Below, piece after piece: positions 28,680 to 41,400 of a stretch of 64,000 nt of DNA; positions within the stretch are counted from its first letter, which is position 1, and each line of letters opens with the position of its first letter. Below the pieces are notes generated by a model. That model ran no database searches. It was not told where the DNA came from and saw only the letters and a program-made list of their open reading frames with translations. The DNA lies in NCBI GenBank assembly GCA_963513935.1, contig OY740769.1:70945712-71009711 (forward strand), read 5' to 3'. The stretch comes from Aphrophora alni (lineage: Eukaryota; Arthropoda; Insecta; Hemiptera; Aphrophoridae). The position numbers were made by a program, and so were the translations under genes.

Positions 28680-28878
28680 TAGTTAATATAGTTCTCAATA
28701 TCGATTTTCCATTGTAAATTATAACTTTTTTTTTTAAATGAAAATCTAAAGTTATAACCATAGAGTAATGAAAATGTTACCAGTCGTAGAACATTTATTG
28801 AAATTTAAAATGAGATTATATAGAAATAAATATTTCAAAAGGTTTTTGATATAAAAATTTCTAAAGTCAAGGGAAAGG

Positions 28879-28950
28879 TTAGGTTAGGTTAGGTGAACAT
28901 ACATTCACATAGGTGAACATACATTCACATAGGTGAACATACATTCACAT
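28879..28950. repeat. TTAGG x3 followed by a 20-bp tandem repeat x3
   Basis: Three consecutive TTAGG units (28879-28893), the canonical insect telomere motif, pass directly into three copies of TGAACATACATTCACATAGG, the last one ending differently. Three units are too few to show a telomeric origin and could be chance in AT-rich DNA. Confidence 0.8.
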
Positions 28951-29470
28951 AATCTAACAGGAAATTACAACAAGCCTCTTGATAGACTGAACAGGGTATA
29001 TTGGGAAATATGGCAGTCATAATTTTAGAAAAGAAGGGGGGGGGACGTTTTTAGTCAATGCATTTGCTCCAGACGTAGGCTAGCAGAATCTATCCAGAAC
29101 TGTGATTAAAGGCCGACCTCCATACTCTTGCTTTCCCCCCGTAACTATTTTAGCCCGAGTTATTAGAGCATGTGTACTTAAGTATTTAAAAATGAAGTTT
29201 AAATAATTAAATCTGCCTTTATTTTCTTGCCTGAGTTTATCCCGAGGGCCTTATGCTGCCTGCCATCTCGACATCCTGACAATGTTCGAACATGCAGCAA
29301 TGATTGCATTAGAACCTCAACAGACAGGAGATACGCCATTGCCCTAGAACTCGAATAAGTCAAAGCCAGCAGCGAGGATACTGTCACATACCATTATACT
29401 AGTTTAAAGTTTTTGTGCTGTAAATATATTTTTGTCTTCAATATTGTTTTTTCATAGAGTAGGTAATATA

Positions 29471-29471
29471 A

Positions 29472-29509
<38 letters not shown>
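29471..29509. repeat. (TA)n microsatellite
   Basis: About 39 bp of alternating TA. Confidence 0.9.
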
Positions 29510-29516
<7 letters not shown>

Positions 29517-30459
29517 AAATATATTTGATTGAAAATTGTTGTTTTTAGTGTAAAGATTAAATGGAGCCACCACTATGAAAGATAATATATTTTACAAGTT
29601 AGCTTATTTAGCCAGTGCAACAAAATGGTGATAATTTCCATAGTTTTCGTTAAAACTAAATAAAAGCACATTTTACACAATACTTCAAAATTAAGACAGT
29701 TGTAAGATTTTTGTATAGAAAGTGACCTGAGAGTAATGACAGGAGATGGAAAGTTTCAGTAACAAGTCTGTTATAAAATGTAATTGTTGGACAACCGTTA
29801 ATTACAATTAATGTTTCTATTACTATTTGAAAGTAACATAAATAACTAGATATTCAAAATCAAAATTTTACAATTGTAAAATTAACCACAGTGCTAATTG
29901 TTCATCTACTAGCAATCAAAATTTTATTTAAAATACAAAATTGTTTGTTATAACTAAACAGAGTAGTATTATTCAACTGCAGTAGTAGCTCTTGCTTCAA
30001 AAAGTTTCTGCAACCCAGCCCAAATTATTGTTATTGCTGAGGAAGGGGAGGGTAATGCTGGCCTGGGTATATTTGTATAAGTGTTTGGTTTTACCCTCAC
30101 AAATTACAAAAAGTAATCAACCATAAATGAATTAACACTAATATTTTCAGTTTCATACATTTATTTTCATTACAAAACTAATTATTAACTATATTTTTAT
30201 CGTCAGTTGTGACTTGTAACAACTGTGGCTTCACTTGTGTAATCAATTGAACAAACACTAAAGATGAGAATGTAGTTTATCTAAGCTAGTCATCAATTTA
30301 AATGTTTGAATTGACAATATTTGTGTTATTATTTTATTATTCTATTATGAAGAAATTGAATAACATATAAATCTGCTTACAACTAAAAAAGACGATAACA
30401 CTGGAATTATTTGTGCAAGTACCTCAGATCAGATAAAAGGAAGGCTGTACACATAGGGG

Positions 30460-30700
30460 ATAGGTTAATGCACTAGAAGGAATTTTGCAAAATGTAGGGG
30501 GCCCTAGCAGCAAAAAGAGGAAGGTTTTGATGACTACAGTAATGCTGTTCTGCTCTATGCCAAACCTAAAATGGAGGAATACTATTAAGAAAACTAATTA
30601 CAAGAAGCTTTTAATTGGTATCCAAAGGAAGTTGGCATTGTGGAGTATCAATGAATATAGGACCGGTGCAGATTGGTGGAGGAGTAATCCAGAGAACAAG
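30460..30700 (+). pseudogene. LINE reverse transcriptase C-terminal fragment
   Basis: The plus-strand frame reads LNALEGILQNVGGPSSKKRK, VLMTTVMLFCSMP, then YKKLLIGIQRKLALWSINEYRT. This follows the order of the segment just after the RT domain in jockey/R1/LOA-type LINEs: a (M/L)PNxGGPxxxxRxxL block, then a block like QRxxALRxxxAYRT (established family pattern). About 80 residues remain. No upstream RT motifs or endonuclease are present, and there is no clear tail or target duplication. Confidence 0.65.
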
Positions 30701-30739
30701 ACAGCCAAGTTTAATAAGTTTATAGTAATAATTATGTGA

Positions 30740-33700
30740 CAAAAGGAAATAGTGAAACAATAGATGAACAAACTATTGTTATTTAGGAACGGAAAAGGTG
30801 GTTTCAGCCGGTAAGACTTCGGCACTACTCGTATTTATACAGAGTGTTCATGAGGATTTCTCTTTCTCGGATAAAGACCAAGTGACCTTTCCAAAAGCAA
30901 TATGTTAAATGATACAAGGAAAGATTGCTTATTGAAGAGTAAAAAAAAAAACTTTTGACGAAAGACATCTAAATTTAATACCTTGTTAACATTTATTTTT
31001 ATAAATGAATAAATATGAAAATAATATTAAAAAGTACCTAGGTGTTCCAGGCTATACTTCTGCTGCAGCTGATAAGCCGCCACTGAGTTACTAATGTCGG
31101 AGGCATCAAGAACTGTCACTGCCTACAGGTATATAGACTATCTGCATAGAATCAAATTATGTTAAACACAAAATTAAAAAATTGAGCCAAGATGGTGGCC
31201 AAACGCTTAAAAAAAATGTGAAACTTAATATTTCCATACATTTTTAATTCTGAACTCAAATTTGATATTAAATTGTACATTTGTCCAAATTTAATTTTTA
31301 AAATAGGAAGGGAAAATATTTTAATTTTGCTTTGACTGATTTAGAGTACCAGAAACTAATTTGGGTATCAATTTTTGCATTATATAACTAAAATTTTGAA
31401 ATATTGTCATAGTTTAAATATGGCATCCTTTGGAAATTTGAAACTTCTGTAAACATATTTTTAATACCAGATTTGTGTTCAGAAATTGAAAATTTGTAGT
31501 GATATAGTTTCAAGAAAAAAGCTAATTTTTTAATGTTTGTTGCCATCTTTTTAGCTTCTAGGAATAATCTGTTATACTAAAAACTTTTTAATATGTCCAT
31601 TATTTTAAAATGTACAAACCAATATTTTTTTTTTGCCAGCAAACTTGTAAAAAGCTATTATGAAATGAATATTTTAGAAAGTGTCTCTGGCCCACTACTT
31701 CTAAACTCAGTAAATATTTTCACAGATAGAACAGTGGCAGGAGAGGTTGTCAGTTTACTATCCTTGCCTCCCCTACACCCTACATGAGCAACAAATATTC
31801 ACCCAGGTACTTTCTGTGTAAATGAACTACGTCAAAGTCTTATCCAAGCTATTTTGAAAACCAATATATATACCTAATTTGATAAAAGTTTTGACATTTT
31901 AGAGAATAAATATTTAAATGGCCGGTTCTATGAGCCTTCTAGAAATCATGATCAGTGTACACTTCATGGTGCTTAGTTCAGGGTCACACCATGGCAATAT
32001 GTTTGCAATATATATGTTTTCAATTAGGAGTTTACTTAATTATAATTTTGTTCAATGGTTTAGGGTAATTTGTTAACAGGAATATAAAAACTTGTCAAAT
32101 GTGGTATTAGAGACAAAAGATGTTAAAAAATAATCTGGAAATAATTTTTAACTACAAGAGTTTATAGAGTATGACTACAAAAAAGTGCTATCACTGTTTT
32201 ACATATATTCTGTTTTATATTTTCACCTAATATCCAAGTCATTCAAAGCTACATTTAGCTTTATATAATTGTACTGCAAATCAAACTAGATTAAAAGCAA
32301 TTATACAATTAAATGATTGTGCACTTGTACTTTGAACTTTTATTAAAGTGCATTATTTAACTGTTGTGTCCTTGATGAGCTAATTATAGTTTGCAATTGA
32401 AAGATTGCTCATTTTAGGCCATGTCATATTCTATATTTATTTAAAGCTAACACAGTTTGGTTTGTCAGTGGTAAGATTGATAAGAGTTTATGATAACCCA
32501 GGGGGCAAGGGTGATCTTTTTGAATCATTAACCTTCAGTTCGTGTGAAGTTTTGGGAAGAAGCAGATAATTAATGGTATTTAAGTTTTTACCGCCTTGTT
32601 GCTCTTTTTAAAAACAAGACAAACAGTTTTGTCCAAGTTGGGGATACACAGACAGTTTAGTTTTTTAAAGCTTATGGAATTAAGTGTAGTGAAATTGTGA
32701 TTAAGAAGAAATGGATTTTACACACTGTTTTGGTAAGACTGTTTTATGTCCAATTTAATTGAAATATCTTTTTATAATATAAACCAGCTATACAAGACAA
32801 ATATTGTATTTGCTTATGCAATTGTTAGTCTACATCAGCCCCCCCCCCCCCAAATCCATATTGTGTCTATCATCTTATTCGGGTTAAAGTTGAATCAGTA
32901 AACAAATATTTTCGGAATCCACTTTTGTTTCAAGACATATACCCCTTCTAAAATTTTTTATGAATATACATCTACTTATTATGAGTATATGTCTGTTGGG
33001 GGTTTGAAACTAGACTGTACTACTTTAAAACAACCATTCCCTTTTACCAACCAAGTTACATTGCTCCGATGGAAAATTATCTTTATCTCTTAACAAACTG
33101 CTGCAAGCTCAATAGTATTTTGCTAGAAATACTATTTGAACTTTGAATTATACTTCTCTTATGAATTATCAGTATAAAATGTCGTCGGTTTGCAGCCATA
33201 GTAGAGTTGGGCTAAAATAGGAAATAAATGTAATACATAACAATTTTGAATATATTTCCAGTGTTAAGAACAAACATATATTTATCATCTTCTAAAAATA
33301 ATTACATCTGTAAGGACCAACCACTTCTAAATGTCCTTGTGTAACTTGTGACAGTGATTAATAGATATAGTATACTCTTTAGTCACAGTTTCAAAACTCA
33401 AAATTTGATGTTTTGTCATTCGTCAACTTGTAACTCTAATTTCCTTTCACTTGCAACTAGACACATTGGTTTGGGTTTCTAGTATTTCAATTTCATATAC
33501 TTTTATTAAATCAATTAACAAATTTGATTTTTAAAACATTAAATACTTCTGAACAATTTGTAAAATAAGTTTTTTAAGGATGTTAAAATCTCGAGCTCTT
33601 GTCCTAACTTCATGGTCATATTACATTATACCATACACTATATTATGTAAAAATTATTCCACTGAAATTTATTTATTTTAATTTGCTTGATTTAAAACAA

Positions 33701-33785
33701 TGTTTAAGGCTTAAATGTCAATCTATAGGTTTTCCAAAATTGTAGTCTCTAGCTACGTAATGTTTTAGGGTTTTTTAAACTTGTA
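30740..33785. other. AT-rich non-coding region
   Basis: No exon is identified. A start resembling an insect transposon terminus (TACAGAGTGTTCATGAGGAT) occurs at 30839 without a matching partner. A run of C residues lies near 32839-32851. Confidence 0.45.
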
Positions 33786-33791
33786 TATGTA

Positions 33792-35038
33792 TGAGGTGTG
33801 TCTATTTTGTAGAGTGAATTCAACTGAAGAGCGCTGTTAAGTAAGGTGTGAATATTTTTGTTATATGATATTTATAATGGTTATGTTGGTGCCACGTTAT
33901 AGTACTACCTGTGCAAGAGTTGATAAAACTGTTGTAGGAGTGGGGAAAAACGGTGTAAGCCTTCTATATTAGTTGTGAGTCAGTGCTGATACATAAACAA
34001 TGCTATTTTTTATGCTTTTGTAATGAGGTTAACAATTAAGGATTCTGTATTTATTTTAGAAAATTATAAAGAAGTCTTACGTTCTCACTAAGAACGTTAT
34101 CACGAGCAGTTGAAATTATAGTTATAAATCTACACACAAATCTTGGCAGAAATGAAGTTCATAAATGGGGTTTTTATTAGGTTTAGCCCATACTGCAGTG
34201 AAGAAGATACTGAAATTTTATCCATACAGAATCCAGGTTTTTCACAAGCTCATTCTTGGAGAGTTAAAAGAATATAGCATTCTCACTATGCTAAAAGAGT
34301 TATTACTGTAGACAGTTTAAAAACTTAATTCAAGGTAACATTGGTATTTTAGATCATGTGTTTTATACACGTGAAGCTTGGTTCCACCTTAGCAGATACA
34401 TACAGTAAACCGTCAAAAATTCCGAACATGAAAAACTGAAAACCCTCATAATTACACTGAAACTCCATTGCATCCTATAAAAATAGGTGTATTGTGAGCT
34501 ATTTTGAGACATCGAATAATTGGATCTATATTTTTTTTTTAATTCTATAAATGGCAAAGCCTACCAAGAAGCTTATCCACTGTTATTCATCACATTGCTT
34601 GAAGCGGATGAACCTAACTGCTGGTTCTAGCAAAATAGTGCAACTGCTCATACCCCAGTCTCTACTATGGCGATTCGTCGTGAATTTTTAGGTGAACAAA
34701 TAATTTCTACATTGCTTTGGCCACCACATTGATCTTACCAGTTCGAATTTTTTGTGTGAAATTATTTGAAAAACACTGCTTACCAAAATAATTCGTGAAG
34801 TCTACAATAGTTAAGGAGATTAATATTACTTATGCCATTGAAAAAATAAATCAAGAAAAGCTAATTTGCAACATGGTAAAATGTTGTGATAAATACATTG
34901 GAGTTAATGGACACCTTTTCAAACATTTAATGTAAAAAGAGGTTAGATAACATGTCGTAATTCTTTATAAATAAATCATGTTTTTTAAATGAATTACTGT
35001 CCTCTGTTTTTTAATAAGACCACCCCTGTATAATAAGA
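33792..35038 (+). mobile_element. Mariner/Tc1-superfamily element with decayed transposase
   Basis: Imperfect inverted ends (TGAGGTGTGTCTATTTTGTA left; inverted right CAGGGGTGGTCTTATTAAAA), each followed by TA, delimit 1247 bp. That is a usual length for elements of this superfamily. The interior carries plus-strand remnants of one transposase. Confidence 0.65.
34170..34930 (+). pseudogene. Mariner/Tc1-superfamily transposase pseudogene
   Basis: Plus-strand pieces in several frames match in order: HTAVKKILKFYPYRIQVFHK (about 34190), TREAWFHLSRYI at about 34370, ENPH, ETPLHPIKIGV (about 34465), then LRHRIIGSIFF. The last piece contains CWFQQNSATAHTPVSTMAIR, REFLGEQIIS and LLWPPH (about 34620-34730). 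In active relatives the first catalytic motif reads (T/S)DEA and the second QQDGATAH (established). Here the aspartates are replaced by R and N. Multiple stops and frameshifts confirm it is dead. Confidence 0.8.
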
Positions 35039-35229
35039 CTGTGTTTCTATCTTGTAGAAAAAGAAGTGAGAACTGATTTTCAGCTCTTTGGCAGAGACGG
35101 ACATGTCTGAACTCATATGATAAACAGTATGATCAAAACTCTCAGCTGTTTATTGTTTGTGAGTGATCATTGTCAAGTGTGGTTGTGCCAGAATAGTAGT
35201 AAGTTTAAAAGTCGAGTAACATTAAAATT
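35039..35229. other. Spacer between two transposase pseudogenes
   Basis: May include the 5' end of the following mariner-like copy. No clear inverted end was found. Confidence 0.3.
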
Positions 35230-35990
35230 TTAAACAGTCAGTAAAATTGAACAAAACACTAATGAAATGTTTTCAAATGCTTAGTGAGGCTGACAGGGGA
35301 GATTGTATGTTTCATACATTTGTGTTTGAGTGGCACAAATGATTCAGTGAAGGACATCAGAGCGTGGACAGTGATGAATGCACAGGATAACATTCTACTT
35401 CAAGAAAATGTAAACAAAATTCGCCAGATTAATTGAGAAGACGGCCGACTCTGTGTCTGATTGAAAGTTAAAACTGTGACCATTGACAGACACTGAATGG
35501 AAAATTTTGCATGAGAATCTCAATATGAAAAGCGTTTGTACCACTTTAGTCCCTATGGTTCTCATACCAGAACTGAAGAAAATTTTTGCTGATATGATGC
35601 AGGAACTTGATGCTGACACCAATCTTTTTTTAAAAATCACTACTTCTGATGAAACCTAGATCTTCCAGTATGCTCATGAGACAAAATTCTATCTACTGGA
35701 AAACTGTGTATTTCCTTAGGAATATACGTGAAAAATATTGTCAAAGCAAGTACAAATTCAAAGCCATCTCATTGTGATTTTTCATGGTAAGGACGTAATT
35801 TTGGAAGACACAAACACTGAACCACCGTCGTTATAAAATGGTTTTGACAAAGAAAAAAATAACAAGAACTGTAGAAAAGTGCTTCATCCAGAAAATGGAC
35901 CTTGCCACACAGTACTTTCTATACGACAGTTTTTGCCCAACCAATACATTGCGATACTGGTAAATCCTATATATATTGTAAATCTTAAAT
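35230..35990 (+). pseudogene. Second, distinct mariner-like transposase pseudogene
   Basis: Ordered remnants are FQMLSEADRGDCMF, then FVFEWHK and FSEGHQSVDSDECTG (about 35270-35380). Next come KKIFADMMQELDADTNLFLK and ITTSDET followed by a stop where tryptophan is expected (about 35580-35660), and ENGPCHTVLSIRQFLPN (about 35898-35945). The VFEWHKRFSEGR, SDETW and HxDNAPxHTxxxxRQFL order is that of mariner transposases (established). The first catalytic Asp is kept. At the second position (usually D-N-A-P) the frame reads E-N-G-P. Numerous stops and frame changes are present. It is a different lineage from the copy just upstream, whose QQ.SATAH motif differs. Confidence 0.8.
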
Positions 35991-36012
35991 TAAAATGGGT
36001 GTAAACTACTTC

Positions 36013-37467
36013 TGTAACATTAAAGAATTTATGAAAAATTGCTCAGCTAAGGGCGCCAGATGGAATTAACTCATCAATTTTGAAAATATAAAAATTTACT
36101 TTGAATTAGAATGTTCTCAGGGTCGTGTTTCTTTTGTAAGTGTACTTTCCAGTGGTTATCTGGTAAATAAGAAATCCTTATTTATTTTTCTGAAACTGAA
36201 CATCTTTTTATTAAACACAAATTATAGAACAAATACATAAATCAATCATTAGATATTGTATCCTATTAATTATAATAAAATTTTGTCTTGAAGAGACTTA
36301 AAAGCTTTAATACATGATTTTACTTTAATATAGTTGCAACTTCAATTAAAAATGATTCTATTATGAGAACGTTTTGTCTCATTTTAAGTTTAAATTTATC
36401 TTGAATTATTTTCTGAATTGAGTTTAAAATTTTATATTATTATCTTGAAAAAAAAAATCATTTATCTTAAAAAACACTTACATTTACTAAACAAACAAAA
36501 TACTAGGACATCTTAATTATATAAAAATTCTACATTTAATCTTTTTGTGCAACATGAATAAAATAATATTGTTTCAATTTAAATAAAATGGTATTGATAT
36601 TGTCAGTTGTATATGTTACCACTTTGTAACGTGAAGCTTCCTGATTGATGACAGAAATCCGCCGTTCCCTGCTTTTGTGAAAAGGTTGATCATATCCTTT
36701 AGGAATTCACTATTCGTAAACTATCCCGTATTCTTTCTCTTTTATTCACTTAAAGTTCAGTTAAACAAAAGTCCACTGTCTCTTTTATTAAAACACCTTT
36801 AGAATTGTTCACATAAAACGAATACATTTTTTACCATGTCACACTTTCTCATTACATTGTCCATTTTGCTTTTAAGAAGCCTAAAGTCTATTTTTACAGT
36901 TTTTTAACAACAACTTCTCAATATTACACACTATCTTTAATCGTTCATTTTTTTAAACATCGATCTTTCACTTTACCTTACATTGTTCTACAAAAATTGT
37001 ACCTTTCCACACACAAAAATGCGTCTGACCACGTCAGACGCAGGGCTTTAGACTGAACTCAAAAACACGCCTTACCATTTCAGACGCCGACTCTAGACTG
37101 AACTAATTCCTAGCATCACAACTAAGTGTCCTTTTCAGATTTACCAACTCAGCATACTTTCAATACGTTCACATTTCTGGTCCCACGGACACTGTCCAAA
37201 TCATTTTGCTTGACAACAAACCTCGTCTATTTTTACAAAATAATCTCTCACTTCAATATTTATTATATCTTAAAACTAAACATTATTTACCTTAAATTTA
37301 TATTTTGGAAATCTATTTTAATTTTTCTTTCCCTTGTCTCAAATATTTTTTGCAGACTTTAATTTGACTTACGTCTACTTCTTTCAAACCAATCATAAAA
37401 TCCCCCTTTTCCTTATTCAGCAAATATTCTTTATGTCAAAGCTAAATTTAAAAATTGAGTATTACAA
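36013..37467 (-). mobile_element. LTR-like copy C, related family
   Basis: Begins TGTAAC, with GGGCGCCA 38 bp inside, and ends ATTACA after about 1455 bp, close to the length of the two TSD-bounded solo LTRs. It shares the segments GGGTCGTG..TTCTTTT, TGTACTTTCCAGTGGTTAT and AAATAAGAA.TCC with copy D. It also contains a perfect 8-bp stem hairpin, GCGTCTGA-CCACG-TCAGACGC, at 37021-37041. The flanks (ACTTC and ATATT) do not match, so the right edge is tentative. Confidence 0.6.
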
Positions 37468-38100
37468 TATTTGTCAGATTTAACACCATGTGATATTTTT
37501 ATTTTTGTTAAAATGAATCTGTGCCTAACACGTTCACTGATAAAAACTGAATTGTAATAGTTTGTATAATGCTAAGATCTAAGGCCTCCCATCTACTCTG
37601 ATCGTATCAGGCTCACTGTGACATCATCAACTTCACTTTCAAAGCTCTCATCTGTTAATTCTCCTCTTGAAGACAACATGTAGTCATCACTAATATTACG
37701 GCTGTCTTCCATTGTAATTTTACTACTATAATTGTATTTCAATCGTACTTAACTGTAAACACAGTCACAATTACACAATCCAATGACAGGAAACTAAGTA
37801 CAACAATATGTTACACAACACCAACCAGACACGCTAACAGCATACTACAAACTGAATAATATATATGAATATGTGATAGGTACTTGGAAGCGAGTCACGT
37901 GACGTGTGCGAGTACTTCCATCACTACTCATTTCTGAATGTATACATTTCTCATGTACCCTTCAGTGAATGTGTTAAAGGGACATGTTTTCAATCAATTG
38001 TACAAAGAAAAAAACAGCAAATTTGTTAAAACAGAAAATGACTACTGAAGTAATTATATTTAATTAGGGGTTTACTTTATTAACTAATTTCCCCACAGTT
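37468..38100. other. Spacer between LTR-like copies C and D
   Basis: No gene is seen. It contains a palindromic CACGTGACGTG segment at about 37897-37907. It may include unrecognised parts of either LTR-like copy. Confidence 0.4.
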
Positions 38101-38306
38101 GGTGCGACAATTGAAGTAATTTATATTTAAAGGGTTTTGAATTTAATTTATTTAAAAAGGAAAAAGAAATTGCACAGCATTATGGGCGCCAGGAAGCATT
38201 ACGCTTACCAATTTTGAAAAAGTTAAAAGTTTTACTATTATTGTTTATTAAAAACTCTCAGGGTCGTGATTCTTTTAAAAATGTACTTTCCAGTGGTTAT
38301 ATGGTA
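38100..38306 (-). mobile_element. LTR-like copy D, first part, split by a LINE
   Basis: Contains GGGCGCCAGGAAGC and the same block order as copy C, up to CCAGTGGTTATATGGTA, where the match stops at the LINE. The match resumes after the LINE. The left edge is approximate because no TG terminus was recognised. Confidence 0.6.
38295..38306. repeat. 12-bp target-site duplication, left copy
   Basis: GGTTATATGGTA occurs here and again at 42867-42878, exactly at the two edges of the LINE. LTR copy C shows what the uninterrupted site looks like (GTGGTTATCTGGTAAATAAG). Confidence 0.9.
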
Positions 38307-38410
38307 GATTTAGATTTAGATTTGAGATGGGGTGGAGACCCTCTTCGAGAAGGTCTCCCTGCACGTCAACCATCGGCTTATTGTGCCCCCTATGTGCCGT
38401 TCCTGATGGA

Positions 38411-41400
38411 TTAGAACCCTGTTCCTCGAACGAGGTTCAGGATCTTTTCCACCAAGTACGTATCCTCTTCATCTCCCGGTTGCTGGATACCAAAGAGCTC
38501 CCTCCTTCTGCGCTCCAGCATCCCGCAATCGAATATGACGTGTCTTGCGGACTCCACGGCCTGCCCGCAGAGCCGACAGCTTTGGTCTCCTTCGAAGACT
38601 CCCACTGTTGCAAGATGTTTCCTGAACTGGCCATGTCCAGTGATGAGTCCTACAACTCTTTTAAGCTGTAGCCTGTCTAGCTTGATTAATGACTTCGTAA
38701 GGTAAGTACTGGGTCCTTTAATCAGCTGTTTGCTTTGTGTGAGCCCGGGAGTCCTGCGCCATCTCTGGCGTTGCTTTTCCTTGGCCCAGTTGTTAACTGC
38801 GCTTTTAGCCATGTTGCGGCTGATACAGCACATAGGTTCTGGCCCCATGAAGGGTGTGGATGCTCCTTTCTTGGCAAGGGTATCTGCCATCTCATTACCT
38901 TGGATGCCACGATGACCTGGCACCCATCTTAATTCCACCATGTTCCTTGTGGAGAGTTTCGTTAGTGTTGAGAGGCAGTCCTTCACCAATTTCGAAGTAA
39001 TTAATACTGAGTCTAGCGCTTTAAGTGCTGCTTGACTGTCAGAAAGAATGAGGATTTGTCTGTCTCGGAGGCCTTTTGACAAACCCAAATGGGCACAAGC
39101 AGTGATAGCTAGTATCTCTGCTTGAAATACCGTACAGTGCATCCCAAGACTCACACTAATGTTAGTCCTTGGTGATGAGCTGTATACTCCATAACCTGAG
39201 CTACCTTCCATAAGTGACCCATCCGTGTACCAGACGAGAGTCCCTCTGGAAGAACCTGGTTTGTTGTTTCCTTCCCAGTCTTCCCGGTTACCTAAGGTTA
39301 CCGTGAAGGGTCTGTTGAAGACATACTCAGTTTGCATTGCGTCTGGCGCCATGTCTAGCACCGAGTTTTTAAGTACGGTGTCAACTATGTCAGAGTGTCC
39401 TGCTCCAGGCAAGCCCTTCCGCCACTCATTAACACACGTCAGTCTATAGGCGGATTTCCTTGCCTCTGACATTATGTAAATGTCGAGAGGCGGGAGTCCG
39501 AGAAGAACCTCCAGAGCAGCTGTTGGGCTGCTTCTGAAAGCTCCAGTTATGCACAAGCATGCAAGTCTTTGCAGGCTTGTTAGTTTGCTTCCTGCAGTGG
39601 TTTGGCATGACTTCTTCCACCAGACCACCGCTCCGTATGTAATTTGGGGTCTAATCACTGCTTCATATAGCCAAAGGGCTATGTGAGGCTTAAGTCCCCA
39701 GGTAGTACCAATAAAGCGTCTGGCTGTCATTAGCGCCCATTTCGCCTTATGTATTAGGTTATCCAGATGTACGTTCCATGTCAGCTTTTGATCAAGGGTT
39801 ACTCCAAGATATTTTGCCGACATGGACATATTTATCCGTGTGTTATCCATGGATATCCTATCCAGGGCTGTTAAGTTTCTCCTCCTAGTGAAGGGAACTA
39901 TGGTGGTTTTGCTTGGGTTGACGTTGAGGCCTTCCCTTGCGCACCACAACTTCACCTGTCTCAGATTTCTAATCATGATATCCGAGACAGTGTAGTCGCT
40001 TTTTCCAATGACCAAGATTGCTATGTCATCTGCATAGCCTTGGATGTATGTTCCTGCTTGGCTAATTTCCGTAAGGAGATCGTCCACCACCATGCTCCAC
40101 AATAGAGGTGATAGAACACCTCCCTGTGGGCAACCTCTAGTGGCAGCGACCTCCAGTGAACCACCAAGCAGGGAGCTTTGAATGCGTCTACTTGTTAGCA
40201 TTGAGTGAACCCATCTTGTTACAGCCGGGTTCACCTCTCGCTCTTCAAGTCTGCGCACTATTGATCCAAATAAAGTATTGTCAAATGCACCTTCTATGTC
40301 CAAGAAGGCGCACAGTGCAATTTCCTTCCTTTCCAGTGTGTCCTCGATCCTGCCCACAAGATTATGTAGAGCAGACTCACAGGATTTACCAGGTTGGTAG
40401 GCATGTTGATTGCGATGAAGAGGTGTCCCTAAGAGCACCCCTTCCCTAATGTATCTCTCCACCAGCCTCTCCAATGTTTTCAACAGAAACGAGGATAGGC
40501 TGATAGGTCGATAAGCTTTGGCATCACAATAACTTGCTTTGCCACGCTTGGGAATAAACATAACTCTGCTGACCCTCCATGCCTGCGGAATGTAGCCGTA
40601 TGCTACGCTGGCTCTGGAAAGCTTGCAGATCAGTTGGATCAAGGCGTCAGGTCCTTTCTGCAATAGTGCAGGATAGATTCCGTCTCCGCCTGGTGATTTA
40701 AACGGGCTAAATTTATTTATTGCCCATTTTAATTTTGAAATAGTGACAATTTTTCTGGCTATCTTCCAGTCTGCCCGAGATGCCCTTGGCAAAGAGCTGT
40801 CCCCAGCTAGACTTAGACCGCCGTCCATATTATCACTACTTGTGCAACCAGGGAAGTGAGTTTCAAAAAGTAACTTGAGCGTCTCTTCCGCTGTTTTGGT
40901 ATACTCTCCTGTTGGTTTCCGCAAGGTGCCTACAGGATTGTAAGGTTTAGAAGCCATAACTTGTTGCAGTCTTGCTGCCTCCTTCAGACTATTCACTTTT
41001 TGGGTGAATGCCTTCCAGGAATCAAGCTTGGCTTTTTTGATAGCTTTGCTGTATGTGGTGAGAGCTAAATGATACTCCCTCCACTCACCGCTCCGCTTGG
41101 AGGCATTGAAAAGCCTTCTTATTTGTTTCCTCATGCGACCGAGATCCTGTGACCACCATCTTGTGTTAGGTCTACCTGATCTCGTCCGCAGAGGACAGTT
41201 ATCCTGATAGCAGTCCATGATGGCATCCCGAAGCGAGGACGCCACCCTGTCTACATCCGGAAATGTTGCAATGTCTCCTTGCATGGACCCAAGTACCGTC
41301 GACAGTTGGTCTGAATAGGACCCCCAGTCTGTCGTCCTCGGGTCTCGAAAGAGAGATTGGATGGTTGATGCCTCTAGATGAAACATTATATATTTGTGAT

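Larger units (their letters stand above)
28682..30430. other. Non-coding region with simple repeats
   Basis: Apart from the telomere-like run and its neighbouring 20-bp repeats (28879-28950) and a TA microsatellite (about 29471-29509), no feature is supported. The patch at about 29100-29390 is somewhat GC-richer, with an open frame on the minus strand, but I recognise no protein. Confidence 0.45.

Noticed and set aside
30485..30739. 84-codon open frame as a host gene
   Set aside because: Its residues follow the post-RT segment of LINE ORF2 proteins; treated as a retroelement fragment.
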